From Posidoniimonas corsicana (GTDB lineage: Bacteria > Planctomycetota > Planctomycetia > Pirellulales > Lacipirellulaceae), in the NCBI RefSeq assembly GCF_007859765.1, contig NZ_SIHJ01000001.1:1632067-1696066 (forward strand): a DNA stretch of 64,000 bases. Direction: 5' to 3'. The notes beneath the pieces were generated by a model. It had not been told where the DNA came from. It did no database searches and was given only the letters and a program-made list of their open reading frames with translations. The translations under genes were made by a program, and so were the position numbers. Of the stretch, positions 46,016 through 54,367 are shown in pieces. Within the stretch, counting starts at the first letter, position 1; each line of letters opens with the position of its first letter.

Positions 46016-46972
46016 TCACCCGCCCGGCTTGCGGAACACGACGCCGCGGTCGACCTGGGTGAAGTCGAGGCCGCGGTACAGGTTGAGCGCCGGCTCGTTG
46101 TCCGCCATCACGTGGGCCTCGAGCAACGCCACGCCCCGCTTGCGCAGCGTCTTGAACGCCTCGCCGAGCAGGTACGAGGCCAGCTTCCGCCGCCGCTCGT
46201 CTGGCGCGACGTACAGGTCCCGCAGGCCCGCGGTGCGGATGCCCCACCGGGTGGCCAGGGGCTCGATGTCCCAGAACTCGACGCGGGCGAGGGTCTCGTA
46301 GGTGCAGCGGGGCGTCAGGCGGAACACCTGCCGCTCGGCGTCGGCCAGCCGGTTGGCGTCCCACCAGTTGTCGACCGTGGGCGAGAAGTTCTGCTGGAAC
46401 TGCGTCTCACGCTTGAGCAGCCGCTGCTCGCGCGACACGGCGGGGCGGTAGCGGGAGAGCTCGTGGTGCATAACCATCGCCCGGCACGCCACCTCGTAGC
46501 CGTTCGACTCGAACGCCTCGGTGGTGAGCCGGTCGGAGTCCAGCACGCCGGACAACTCGCTGCCGCCGTACAGCCCGAGGTAAAAGCCATCGAGCGGGCG
46601 CATCCCGCCGCCGTACAGCACCTTGGCGCCGCGCGAGCGGAGGTACTCCTCGCAGGCCCCCAGCAGGTCGGACACCAGCTCCGGCGTGCGGCTGGTGGGC
46701 AGCGTCATGAGCATCTGCGTGGCGCCCATCGAGTAGTCGATGTCGGCGCCGTCCTCGGTGGGGCCGAACGCGCCGTGGGCGAAGCCAACGATGCGGTCGT
46801 TGCGGCTCGCGACGATCATCCCCTCCGGGTCGAACGTCTGCTTGGAGAACACCATCTGCTCCAGCAGGGCAGACGTGACGGGCTGCACCAGCCCGCGTTG
46901 CGGCGGCTGGCGGTTCCATACCTCCGCGATCGCGGGGGGGTCCGAGTTCTTGAAACTGCGCAGTTGGAACAA
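46016..46972 (-). CDS. GNAT-family N-acetyltransferase (two-domain)
   Basis: A 318-residue protein with two GNAT-like halves. The N-terminal half ends with GFAHGAFGPTE-type strands; the C-terminal half contains LYVAPDERRRKLASYLLGEA, the acetyl-CoA-binding motif A (consensus R-x-x-G/A), followed by HVMADNEPALNLYRGLDF. The start is a TTG at 46972; no upstream ATG in frame gives a better start. The substrate is unknown. A minus-strand gene set begins here, ending with the repeat copy B downstream. Confidence 0.72.
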   Translation of the reverse strand: MFQLRSFKNSDPPAIAEVWNRQPPQRGLVQPVTSALLEQMVFSKQTFDPEGMIVASRNDRIVGFAHGAFGPTEDGADIDYSMGATQMLMTLPTSRTPELVSDLLGACEEYLRSRGAKVLYGGGMRPLDGFYLGLYGGSELSGVLDSDRLTTEAFESNGYEVACRAMVMHHELSRYRPAVSREQRLLKRETQFQQNFSPTVDNWWDANRLADAERQVFRLTPRCTYETLARVEFWDIEPLATRWGIRTAGLRDLYVAPDERRRKLASYLLGEAFKTLRKRGVALLEAHVMADNEPALNLYRGLDFTQVDRGVVFRKPGG

Positions 46973-47028
46973 CGCGCTGCCGCGATTGGTGAGGTTACGT
47001 CGGGGTACAAGCGGCTTGCTGCCGGACG

Positions 47029-47358
47029 CTAGCCCGGCGGCTCGAGGCTCACCAGTATCCTATCGCTCTGGACCTTCACCGCAAAGGACGCCTGCCGGAT
47101 GGTCTGGCTCAGCGTCTGCCGCCCGGTCGCGACGTCGTACTGCCAGCCGTGCCACGGGCAGGTGACCGTGCACCCCGACAGCCGGCCCTTGCCGATCGGC
47201 CCGCCCTGGTGCGCGCAGATCCCGTCGATTGCGTGCAGCCGCCCCTCGACGTTGGCGATCGCCACGATCCGGTCGCCCACCACCGCCTCGATCACCGCGC
47301 CGGGCGGGACCTGGTCGGCGGGGCCGGCGTCGTGCCAGGTTGAGTCAGGCGTCGGCAT
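47029..47358 (-). CDS. Rieske-type [2Fe-2S] ferredoxin
   Basis: A 109-residue single-domain protein with CAHQGG and CPWHGWQYD, the two Cys-His pairs that bind a Rieske [2Fe-2S] cluster. It resembles small electron carriers of the NirD/dioxygenase-ferredoxin type. Its start overlaps the end of the acyltransferase gene by 14 bases, implying cotranscription. The redox partner is not in the window. Confidence 0.9.
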   Translation of the reverse strand: MPTPDSTWHDAGPADQVPPGAVIEAVVGDRIVAIANVEGRLHAIDGICAHQGGPIGKGRLSGCTVTCPWHGWQYDVATGRQTLSQTIRQASFAVKVQSDRILVSLEPPG

Positions 47359-48316
47359 CGGGCTGTCCGGCGTTGGTCGCTTCGGCTTGGCGGGACAGGC
47401 GCTTGAGCGCCCGCGGCGGCGGGGTTCCTTTCCAGCGTCGATGGACCCACCAGTACTGCTCGGGCGCGCGGAGGATCATCCGCTCGAGCTGCCCGGTGTA
47501 CCACTCGGTTAGCGCCGGGACCGACCCCAACGCGAACCCCTCGGCCAGCGGGTCGACCTGATCGGCAAGCTCGACCTCGAACTCCAGCGGTCCGCCGATG
47601 CGGCGCGTCGCGGTCACCATAGTCGGGGCCTCGTAGCCGAGCGTGAACAACGCCACCGCTTTGTGGGTTGAGGCGGGCTTGCCGAAGAAGTTGACCCAGC
47701 AGGCCTTGTCGCCGGCGGCCTGGTCGCCCAGCAGCGTCAGCGTGCCGCCGCCCGACAGCAGCTCCTCGATGGCGTCGCGGCTGCCCTGCTTGGGCAGCAT
47801 GTGCTGGCCGGTGCGGCCGCGGAAGTCGTTGACGAAGCGGTCTACAAAGCGGTTGTCGAGCGTCCGCGCCACGGTGTGCGACGGGAAGCCGAACAGCCCC
47901 AGCATGTAGCCGCCGAACTCGAAGTTGCTGTAGTGGCCGGAGATGACCACCTTCGGCCGGTCGAGCAGCAGAGTCCGGACCACCGGCTCCATCTGCGGCA
48001 CGCGGCAGTGGCGCCGCCAGGTGGTGCGGTGCACGGCCCGCGGCGCGTGGGCGATCTCGGCGACCATCAGGAACAGGTGCCGCCACATCGCCCGGGCGAC
48101 GCGGCGGCGCTCGGCGGGCGCAGCCCCGGGCAGCGCGAGGGTCAGGTTCTCGTCCACCAGCCGGCGTCGGAAGCCGAGCACGCCTCCGAACAGGTCGCCG
48201 AGCAACGCGGCGCCCCGCTCGCAGACCGACATCGGCAGCGCCTGGATCACGGCGATCACGCACCGCAGCGCCAAGTAGGCGGCGTAGTCGGCGGCGGGTT
48301 TGGCGGCGCTCGGCAT
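47345..48316 (-). CDS. LpxL/HtrB-like lysophospholipid acyltransferase
   Basis: A 323-residue membrane-associated acyltransferase. VVISGHYSNFEFGGYMLG contains the His-x4-Glu/Asp-type catalytic motif, followed by ARTLDNRFVDRFVNDFRGRT and GDQAAGDKACWVNFFGKPA, typical of the lipid A lauroyl/myristoyl transferase family. It could add the secondary acyl chain of lipid A or act on other lysolipids. The N-terminal hydrophobic segment (CVIAVIQALPMSVC) may anchor it. Its stop overlaps the Rieske gene start. Confidence 0.85.
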   Translation of the reverse strand: MPSAAKPAADYAAYLALRCVIAVIQALPMSVCERGAALLGDLFGGVLGFRRRLVDENLTLALPGAAPAERRRVARAMWRHLFLMVAEIAHAPRAVHRTTWRRHCRVPQMEPVVRTLLLDRPKVVISGHYSNFEFGGYMLGLFGFPSHTVARTLDNRFVDRFVNDFRGRTGQHMLPKQGSRDAIEELLSGGGTLTLLGDQAAGDKACWVNFFGKPASTHKAVALFTLGYEAPTMVTATRRIGGPLEFEVELADQVDPLAEGFALGSVPALTEWYTGQLERMILRAPEQYWWVHRRWKGTPPPRALKRLSRQAEATNAGQPDADA

Positions 48317-48350
48317 GGGGCCGATTGTGCCAGAACGCCCGCCGCCGTCG

Positions 48351-49394
48351 CTAGGCCATCTTGATGACCCGGCCGGTCTTGGCGGACTTGTAGATCGCCT
48401 CGATGATCGCGACGCTCTTGCGTCCCTCGTGGCCGTCGACCGCGGGGGTGGTGTCCTTCTGGATCGCCTTGACGAAGTCCTGGATCTGCAGCGTGTGGCC
48501 GTGGTGGCCGATGGCCGCCGGGTCGGCGGCGCCGCCGCCGGTGCTCTTCGACTTCTTCATCTCGGCCAGGATCTTCTCGTCGGACTTGAGCTTCTTGGCG
48601 AAGTCCCAGGTCTTGAGGTCCTCCTCCTCGAGCACCGCGGTGCCCTGTGAGCCGTGCAGCTCGATCCGCTTCAGGTAGCCCGGGTAGACGGCGGTCGAGG
48701 CCTCGATGACGCCCAGCGCGCCGCTGGCGAACCGCAGCGTCGCGACCGCGGTGTCCTCCACCTCGATCCGCTCGTGCGCCAGCGTGGCGGTCTGGGCCTG
48801 GATCTCCTCGACGGGGCCCATCAGCCACTGCAGCAGGTCGACGGTGTGGATGGCCTGGTTCATCAGCGCGCCGCCGCCGTCCAGCTTCCAGGTGCCGCGC
48901 CAGGCGCCGCTGTCGTAGTACTCCTGGGTGCGGAACCATTTGACGTAGGCGTCGCCCAGCGTGACGCGGCCGAAGCGTCCCTTGTCGACCGCCCGTTTCA
49001 TCTGCACCGACGAGTCGTGGAACCGCGACGGGAAGATCGCGCCCAGCTTCACGCCCGCCTCCTCGCAGGCGGCGATCGCGCGGTCGCACCGCTTGGTGGT
49101 GACCTCCAGCGGCTTCTCGACGATCACGTGCTTGCCCGCCTTGGCGGCGGCCAGCGTCGGCTCCAGGTGCGCGCCGCTGGGGGTGCCGATCGTGACCGCG
49201 TCGACCGCCGGGTCGGCCAGCATCTGCTTGAGGTCGTGGTGCGCGGTCAGGCCGAACTCCTCGGCCAGCTTGTCGGCGTTGGCCGGGTTGCGGTCAAAGC
49301 ACGCGACCGGCTTGGCGCCGCGGACGTCGTTGATGGCGCGGGCGTGGAAGCGGCTGATCATGCCGCAGCCGATGATTCCAAAACCGATAGGCAT
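48351..49394 (-). CDS. Gfo/Idh/MocA-family NAD(P)-dependent oxidoreductase
   Basis: A 347-residue protein with an N-terminal Rossmann fold (FGIIGCGMISRFHARAI), the EKPLEVTTKRCDRAI motif, and a C-terminal dimerisation domain with GGALMNQAIHTVDLLQWLMG that holds a His in the place of the catalytic His. These enzymes oxidise or reduce sugars, inositols or related compounds. The substrate is not predictable. It is 34 bases upstream of the acyltransferase on the same strand. Confidence 0.9.
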   Translation of the reverse strand: MPIGFGIIGCGMISRFHARAINDVRGAKPVACFDRNPANADKLAEEFGLTAHHDLKQMLADPAVDAVTIGTPSGAHLEPTLAAAKAGKHVIVEKPLEVTTKRCDRAIAACEEAGVKLGAIFPSRFHDSSVQMKRAVDKGRFGRVTLGDAYVKWFRTQEYYDSGAWRGTWKLDGGGALMNQAIHTVDLLQWLMGPVEEIQAQTATLAHERIEVEDTAVATLRFASGALGVIEASTAVYPGYLKRIELHGSQGTAVLEEEDLKTWDFAKKLKSDEKILAEMKKSKSTGGGAADPAAIGHHGHTLQIQDFVKAIQKDTTPAVDGHEGRKSVAIIEAIYKSAKTGRVIKMA

Positions 49395-49528
49395 GGCGCT
49401 GGGTGGGTCTCAAACGGTGGGAGAAGTCTTGCCGGACGGTGCGGCCCGGATGCGAGACCCGCTAGTATAGGGGCACGCGGCGGCCCCCTCCACCCGGCCG
49501 CCCCTCCACCACACCGACCCGACCCGCT

Positions 49529-50005
49529 ATGCCCGATCCCTACGAGCCCCGGCTGCACGTCGTGCTGTACCAGCCGGAGATCCCCTACAACACCGGCAGC
49601 GTGGGCCGCACGTGCGTCGCGCTCGGCGCGAAGCTCTGGCTGGTCAGGCCGCTGGGCTTCCAGGTCGATCACCACAACCTGCGGCGGGCGGGGCTGGACT
49701 ACTGGCAACACCTGGCGTGGGAGGTGGTGGACGACTGGGAGTCGCTCACCGCCCGGCTGCCGTTCGAGCGGTTCTGGTGCTTTACCAAATTCGCCGAGCG
49801 GCTCTACACCCGGGCCGAGTACCGCGAGGGCGACGTGCTGCTCTTCGGCCGCGAGTCTCAGGGCCTGCCGGAGGAGATCCGCCGCGCGGCGGGCGACCGG
49901 GCCCTGCGGTTCCCGACCCGCCCCGAGGTGCGCAGCCTGAACCTGTCGAATTGCGTGGCGGTCGCCGGGTACGAGGCGCTGCGGCAGTGGGGGGGGGGCG
50001 AATAG
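49529..50005 (+). CDS. trmL: tRNA (cytidine(34)-2'-O)-methyltransferase TrmL
   Basis: A 158-residue SPOUT-class methyltransferase of the tRNA wobble position. YQPEIPYNTGSVGRTCVALG, LLFGRESQGLPEEI and VRSLNLSNCVAVAGYEALRQ are the three conserved blocks that form the SAM-binding knot. The length is typical of the short TrmL/YibK form. The ATG at 49529 is divergent from the oxidoreductase gene. Confidence 0.93.
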   Translation: MPDPYEPRLHVVLYQPEIPYNTGSVGRTCVALGAKLWLVRPLGFQVDHHNLRRAGLDYWQHLAWEVVDDWESLTARLPFERFWCFTKFAERLYTRAEYREGDVLLFGRESQGLPEEIRRAAGDRALRFPTRPEVRSLNLSNCVAVAGYEALRQWGGGE

Positions 50006-50119
50006 CGGCCGTTTTGCCGCCGCCCGGCCTGCTTTTCTCGCCTACCGCTCTTTCCCTGGAGGGTACAATCCCGTCCAATAGACCCGTTCCACGACAGGCT
50101 CCCCTTCCTCGCGCTTGCA

Positions 50120-50998
50120 ATGTCACTGGCTACCGAATTCAAAGAGATCCTCAAGCCCCAGGCCCCCATCGCCGAGCGGACCTGGTTTCAGACCGGCGGC
50201 GCCGCGGAGTACTTTGCGGAGCCCCAGAGCGTCGAGCAGCTGCAGCAGTTGGTTCAGCGGTGCCACAGCGAGGGGCTGACCGTGCGCGTGCTGGGCGGCG
50301 GTTCGAACGTGCTGGTGCGTGACGAGGGGGTCAGCGGCATGGTGATCAGCCTGGCCGCGCCCGCGTTCTCGGCGATCGGCGTCAGCGGCCACTCGATCAA
50401 GGCCGGCGGCGGCGCGGTGCTGGCCGAGGTGATCAGCGAGTCGGTGCGGCACGGCCTCGCGGGGCTCGACCCGCTGGTCGGCATCCCGGGCGTGGTGGGC
50501 GGCGCGCTGCACGGCAACGCCGGCAGCCGCGGCGGCGACATCGGCCAGTGGACCTGCGCGGCGACCGTGATGACCCGCACCGGCGAGATCGTCAGCCGCA
50601 ACCGCGAAGAGATGGTGTTCGCCTACCGCAAGAGCAGCCTGGACGAGCTGGTGATCCTGGACGCCGAGTTCCAGCTCGAGGAGGACAGCCCCGAGCAGCT
50701 TACCAAGCGCCTGCAGAAGCAGTGGATCATCAAGAAGGCGAGCCAGCCGATGGCCGACGAGCGGACCGGCTGCATCTTCAAGAACCCCCGCGGCATGAGC
50801 GCCGGCATGCTGATCGACCAGGCCGGCCTGCGGGGCGCCAGCGTCGGCGAGGCGCAGGTCAGCCAGAAGCACGCCAACTTCATCGTCGCCGGGGCGGGCG
50901 CCAGCAGCGCCGACGTCCTGAAGCTGATCGATACCGTCCGCAGCCGCGTCGCCGAGCGGCTGGGAGTCGAGCTGGAAACCGAGCTGGAAATCTGGTAA
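50120..50998 (+). CDS. murB: UDP-N-acetylenolpyruvoylglucosamine reductase
   Basis: A 292-residue FAD enzyme that makes UDP-MurNAc in peptidoglycan synthesis. FAD/substrate motifs are GGGSNVLVRDEGVSGMVI, GIPGVVGGALHGNAGSRGGD and GCIFKNPRGMSAGMLIDQAG. The length and the C-terminal VELETELEIW place it in the shorter (type II) MurB group. An FtsQ-like gene follows 64 bases downstream, as in part of a classical division/cell-wall cluster. It shows that the organism keeps the early steps of muropeptide synthesis. Confidence 0.95.
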   Translation: MSLATEFKEILKPQAPIAERTWFQTGGAAEYFAEPQSVEQLQQLVQRCHSEGLTVRVLGGGSNVLVRDEGVSGMVISLAAPAFSAIGVSGHSIKAGGGAVLAEVISESVRHGLAGLDPLVGIPGVVGGALHGNAGSRGGDIGQWTCAATVMTRTGEIVSRNREEMVFAYRKSSLDELVILDAEFQLEEDSPEQLTKRLQKQWIIKKASQPMADERTGCIFKNPRGMSAGMLIDQAGLRGASVGEAQVSQKHANFIVAGAGASSADVLKLIDTVRSRVAERLGVELETELEIW

Positions 50999-51062
50999 CT
51001 AGCCCGGCTGACGCGGCGCGCGACGCGCCGGATCCCCCGTCTGTTGGCATGGAGGCTGACCG

Positions 51063-52013
51063 GTGGCTGCGCAATCGAACGGCAATCTCATCTCGGCCAC
51101 TGTCGCCTCGGTGTCCCGCCGCTGGCGGGTGCTGCTGGGCGGCGCGGTGCTGGTCGGCCTCGGCTGGGTGGGGTCCGCCGTGTGGCGCGTCTCGCAGGTG
51201 CCGCTCCGCACCCACGCGGACTTTCAGATCACCGCCGCGGCGGTCGACACCACGCCCCCGCCCCCGTGGGTGCGGGTCGATATCCGCGAGCAGGCGATCG
51301 AACGCGCCACGCTGCAGGGGCCGCTCAGCGTGATCGACGCCCAGCAGGCGGTCGCACGCATCGCCGAGGCGTTCCGCCACGAGCCCTGGGTCCGCAAGGT
51401 CGACAAGGTCGAGCTGCAGCCGCCCAACCGCGCGCGGGTCGAGCTGCAGTGGCGGCGGCCGCTGGCCGTGGTGGCGGTCGAATCGCCGGCCGGCGTTTCG
51501 CTGACGCCGATCGACGCGGAGTCCGTGCGGCTCCCAACCGCCGGGCTGAAGGACGGCGAGCTGCGGCGGATGCCCCGCATCACCGGCGTCCGCGGCGCCC
51601 CGCCCACGGGCGAGGCCTGGGTCGACCCCCAGGTCAACGACGCGGTGTCGCTGATCAACGCGATGGGCGACAACTGGGCCCGGCTCAGCCTGGCGGACAT
51701 CGCGCCCCTGGGGCAGCCGCAGATCCGCGGCGACCTGCACTACTACCAGTTCGAGGTGATCACCATCGGCGGCACACGGATCTTCTGGGGCGCCGCCCCG
51801 GGCGTGCCGACCGAAGAGCCGGCCTTCGCCGCCAAGCTGGCTACGCTGCAGCGGTTTGTGTCCGGCAACCACGTGCAGCTGGACGGCTACAACTCGCCGG
51901 AGATCATCGACCTGCGTCGCGGCCTCGACACGACCAAACGGATCGCCAAGAAGAAAGACGGCAAGCGGACAGCGCAGGCCGAGACCGGCAGCGGCGACGA
52001 GGTCGTCAAATAA
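51063..52013 (+). CDS. FtsQ-like single-pass membrane protein
   Basis: A 316-residue protein starting at a GTG. One N-terminal membrane helix (VLLGGAVLVGLGWVGSAVW) is followed by a region with EQAIERATLQGPLSVID and WVRKVDKVELQPPNRARVEL, which resembles the POTRA-type strand order of FtsQ/DivIB, then LQWRRPLAVV. The C-terminal tail is Lys/Gly-rich and probably disordered. FtsQ normally lies after murB or ddl in division/cell-wall clusters, so the position supports the call. Sequence similarity is weak, so this remains a hypothesis. Confidence 0.5.
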   Translation: MAAQSNGNLISATVASVSRRWRVLLGGAVLVGLGWVGSAVWRVSQVPLRTHADFQITAAAVDTTPPPPWVRVDIREQAIERATLQGPLSVIDAQQAVARIAEAFRHEPWVRKVDKVELQPPNRARVELQWRRPLAVVAVESPAGVSLTPIDAESVRLPTAGLKDGELRRMPRITGVRGAPPTGEAWVDPQVNDAVSLINAMGDNWARLSLADIAPLGQPQIRGDLHYYQFEVITIGGTRIFWGAAPGVPTEEPAFAAKLATLQRFVSGNHVQLDGYNSPEIIDLRRGLDTTKRIAKKKDGKRTAQAETGSGDEVVK

Positions 52014-52037
52014 GCGACCCGGCTAAGTCGGCGGGGG

Positions 52038-52256
52038 TCAGTCGGCTTCGCGGTCGGCTTCGAGGAACGCAGCGTCCTGGCGGAGGAGCTCTTCCTCCGC
52101 GGCGATCTGCTGGGCCAGTTCCTCACGGACAACGGGCATGTTGGCGGGGGCTTCGATGCCCAGCCGCACTCCGCCCGGCCCGGCCTTGACCACGGTCACC
52201 ACGACCTGGTCGCCGATCAGCAGACGCTCGCCTATCTTGCGGGAGAGGACTAACAC
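52038..52256 (-). CDS. csrA: Translational regulator CsrA
   Basis: A 72-residue RNA-binding protein. The N-terminus is the canonical MLVLSRKIGERLLIGDQVVV, starting at a GTG (52256) with AAGGA 8 bases upstream; the longer open frame upstream does not fit. RLGIEAP and VVREEL contain the residues that bind GGA motifs in target RNAs. It probably regulates translation of carbon-metabolism or motility genes; targets are unknown. It converges on the FtsQ-like gene. Confidence 0.95.
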   Translation of the reverse strand: MLVLSRKIGERLLIGDQVVVTVVKAGPGGVRLGIEAPANMPVVREELAQQIAAEEELLRQDAAFLEADREAD

Positions 52257-52424
52257 GGAGGGGGTCCTTGGGAGGGGCCGGCCCAAATCCATACCTGCCG
52301 GCTGGTGACAGCGTATCGGCTGGTCGCGCGGAATGCAACGATGCCAGCCCGCTTGTCAAGCGGAACGTGCGGTTTGTTCGCGGGCGGGCGGCGCGACTTT
52401 AGGAGGGATAGGCGGACCAGCCGG

Positions 52425-53006
52425 TCATTCAGGGGGAGCCTGCTTGGCGAGCGCGCTGATCGCCTTGAAGGGCGCCGTGCCGGCCTCGACGCACCACTCG
52501 AACAACGCCGCCTCGGTGGTGGTCAGCGTCGCGCCGGCCGACTCCATCCGCCTGAGCGCGGTCTGGTGGTCGACCTCTCGGCGCGAGCTCACCGCGTCCA
52601 CCGCGACGTACACCCGGAACCCGGCGGCCAGCAGGTCGAGCGCCGTCTGCTGGATGCAGACGTGCGTCTCGATGCCGGCCAGCAGCACGCGCTCGCGGCC
52701 GTCCGATTGCCACCCGGACAGCAGGTCGCCGCACTCGCGGCAGCTGAACATCAGCTTGGCGGCGGCGCTGCCGGCGAGGTGCTCGGTCAGCTCTGGGACC
52801 GTGGGGCCCAGCTTCTCGGGGTACTGCTCGGTCGCGGCCGCCGGCACACCCAGGGCCGCGGCGCCCTGCAGCAGGCGGCCGCAGTTCCAGGTGAGCCGGG
52901 CCGGGTCCCGCACCGCCGGGGCCAGCCGCTCCTGCACGTCCACGACCAGCAGGGCCGTGTCGTCGGCGTTCATCAGTTCGGGGCTGCGGGGCAGGGGGGC
53001 GGGCAT
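52425..53006 (-). CDS. Isochorismatase-family cysteine hydrolase
   Basis: A 193-residue protein with the Asp-Lys-Cys triad visible as ALLVVDVQERL (Asp), SAAAKLMFSC (Lys) and AGIETHVCIQQTALDL (Cys). VAVDAVSSRREVDHQTALRR is the typical later block. The family contains nicotinamidases and isochorismatases; this member resembles the short stand-alone group whose substrates are mostly unknown. Transcribed toward csrA. Confidence 0.9.
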   Translation of the reverse strand: MPAPLPRSPELMNADDTALLVVDVQERLAPAVRDPARLTWNCGRLLQGAAALGVPAAATEQYPEKLGPTVPELTEHLAGSAAAKLMFSCRECGDLLSGWQSDGRERVLLAGIETHVCIQQTALDLLAAGFRVYVAVDAVSSRREVDHQTALRRMESAGATLTTTEAALFEWCVEAGTAPFKAISALAKQAPPE

Positions 53007-53118
53007 AGTCGGGCGCTTTCCAGGGGGTGGGGGCCGGATGATAGAATAGTAGCCGTCAGCCCCTACGCCAATTCACCCCGCGGCTCCACGGCGCCGCTTG
53101 TAGCACCCACGGGCGCCC

Positions 53119-53286
53119 ATGTCATCCAAGTGCAAGACCCTCTGCGACTGGTCTAAGAAGGACTTTGTCAGCAAGTTCGACGAGCTCAAGACCATTGTCG
53201 GCGACCCCAAGTTCGCCTGCGTCAAGTGCGGGCGGGCGGCGTGCGAGAAGAAGTGGCTGTGCAAGGGGAAGCCGCTGGGCGGCTAG
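53119..53286 (+). CDS. Small Cys-rich protein
   Basis: A 55-residue frame from an ATG at 53119: MSSKCKTLCDWSKKDFVSKF, then after ten residues KFACVKCGRAACEKKWLCKG. The six cysteines in CxxxC, CVKC and ACEKKWLC spacing suggest metal binding. It is short, but the amino-acid composition and position (just before hslV) suggest a real gene. No good ribosome-binding site is visible, and I do not recognise the family. Confidence 0.5.
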   Translation: MSSKCKTLCDWSKKDFVSKFDELKTIVGDPKFACVKCGRAACEKKWLCKGKPLGG

Positions 53287-53361
53287 CGGCGCCGCGGGAT
53301 GTCCAGCGGGCGCCGACGAATCTCCGCCCGCCCCTTGGCCTGCCTCGCCGGGCCGCGGACA

Positions 53362-53928
53362 ATGGCCAGCATGCCAGAGAACCTTCGCCCAAGAATACGC
53401 TCCACCACAATCCTGACGGTCCGCAAGGACGGCGTTGTCGCGATGGGCGGCGACGGCCAGGTCAGCCTGGGCGACACTGTCATGAAGTCCGACGCGCGGA
53501 AGATCCGCCCGCTTCTGGACGGCCGCGTGCTGACCGGTTTCGCCGGCGGGGCCGCCGACGCGTTCGCGCTGCTGGACCGATTTGAAGCGAAGCTGAAGGA
53601 CCACCCCCGCAACATGCCGCGCGCCGCGACCGAGCTGGCCAAGGACTGGCGGACCGACCGCGCGCTGCGGCGGCTGGAGGCCTTGCTCGCCATCTGCGAT
53701 GAGAAGGACACCCTGCTCGTCAGCGGCACCGGCGACGTGATCCAGCCGTCCGACGGCATCCTCGGCATCGGCTCCGGCGGCAACTACGCGGTGGCGGCCG
53801 CCCGGGCGCTGGCGAAGCACTCAAACCTGTCCGCCGAAGAAATCGTCCGCGAGGCGCTTGCCATCGCCGCGGACATCTGCGTTTACTCCAACCACAACAT
53901 CGTCGTTGAGACGCTTTCCGCAGGATGA
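53362..53928 (+). CDS. hslV: ATP-dependent protease subunit HslV
   Basis: The Thr peptidase of the HslUV (ClpYQ) protease. [20 protein letters not shown] contains the catalytic Thr, which must become the N-terminus after processing; [18 protein letters not shown] and ISGTGDVIQ-type blocks with [16 protein letters not shown] follow. The Thr is at residue 15 from the ATG at 53362 (or 12 from the ATG at 53371), so a short propeptide is predicted rather than the single Met of E. coli. Start choice between these two ATGs is uncertain. hslU is downstream but separated by a foreign-looking gene. Confidence 0.92.
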   Translation: MASMPENLRPRIRSTTILTVRKDGVVAMGGDGQVSLGDTVMKSDARKIRPLLDGRVLTGFAGGAADAFALLDRFEAKLKDHPRNMPRAATELAKDWRTDRALRRLEALLAICDEKDTLLVSGTGDVIQPSDGILGIGSGGNYAVAAARALAKHSNLSAEEIVREALAIAADICVYSNHNIVVETLSAG

Positions 53929-53986
53929 CGTTTGAGAATGAGGGGATTGGTGGGACTGTCGCTACACATTGCAAAGCTCCGCACTC

Positions 53987-54331
53987 ATGTACGATACGCC
54001 CTACTCAAGAGATGAGATCGAGAATCTAACAGACTCAGATTGGCCGCAGCGGGGAGTCAAATGCGAGAAGTGTGGGGTCTGGATTCCTCAATTCTCCGAA
54101 GTTACCCCTGCAATCGAAGCAGAGCTGAGAGATCTAGATGCCACGCTAGCGATGGCACAGCTGCAAGAATTAACAGGCTGTCCCCTCCGTTGGGCAAAGA
54201 TTTGGTACTTGCATCCCAATGGGACTAATCCGCGATTCAAGGGCCGCCTGTGTCCATACTGCGGAGCGCAATTACGCAGTAACAAGGCAAGACAGTGTTT
54301 GAGTTGCGGCGCTGACTGGCACGCAACGTAG
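53987..54331 (+). CDS. Zinc-ribbon protein inserted between hslV and hslU
   Basis: A 114-residue soluble protein from the ATG at 53987. Three CxxC pairs are visible: VKCEKCGVW, RLCPYCGAQL and RQCLSCGADW, consistent with zinc ribbons. Base composition is clearly lower in GC than the flanking hslV and hslU genes, and codon use differs. The gene sits between two genes that are normally adjacent, so it is probably a horizontal insertion. Function unknown. Confidence 0.6.
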   Translation: MYDTPYSRDEIENLTDSDWPQRGVKCEKCGVWIPQFSEVTPAIEAELRDLDATLAMAQLQELTGCPLRWAKIWYLHPNGTNPRFKGRLCPYCGAQLRSNKARQCLSCGADWHAT

Positions 54332-54367
54332 CATCCCCGTACACCAACGTTCCTACCCAACAACGCC

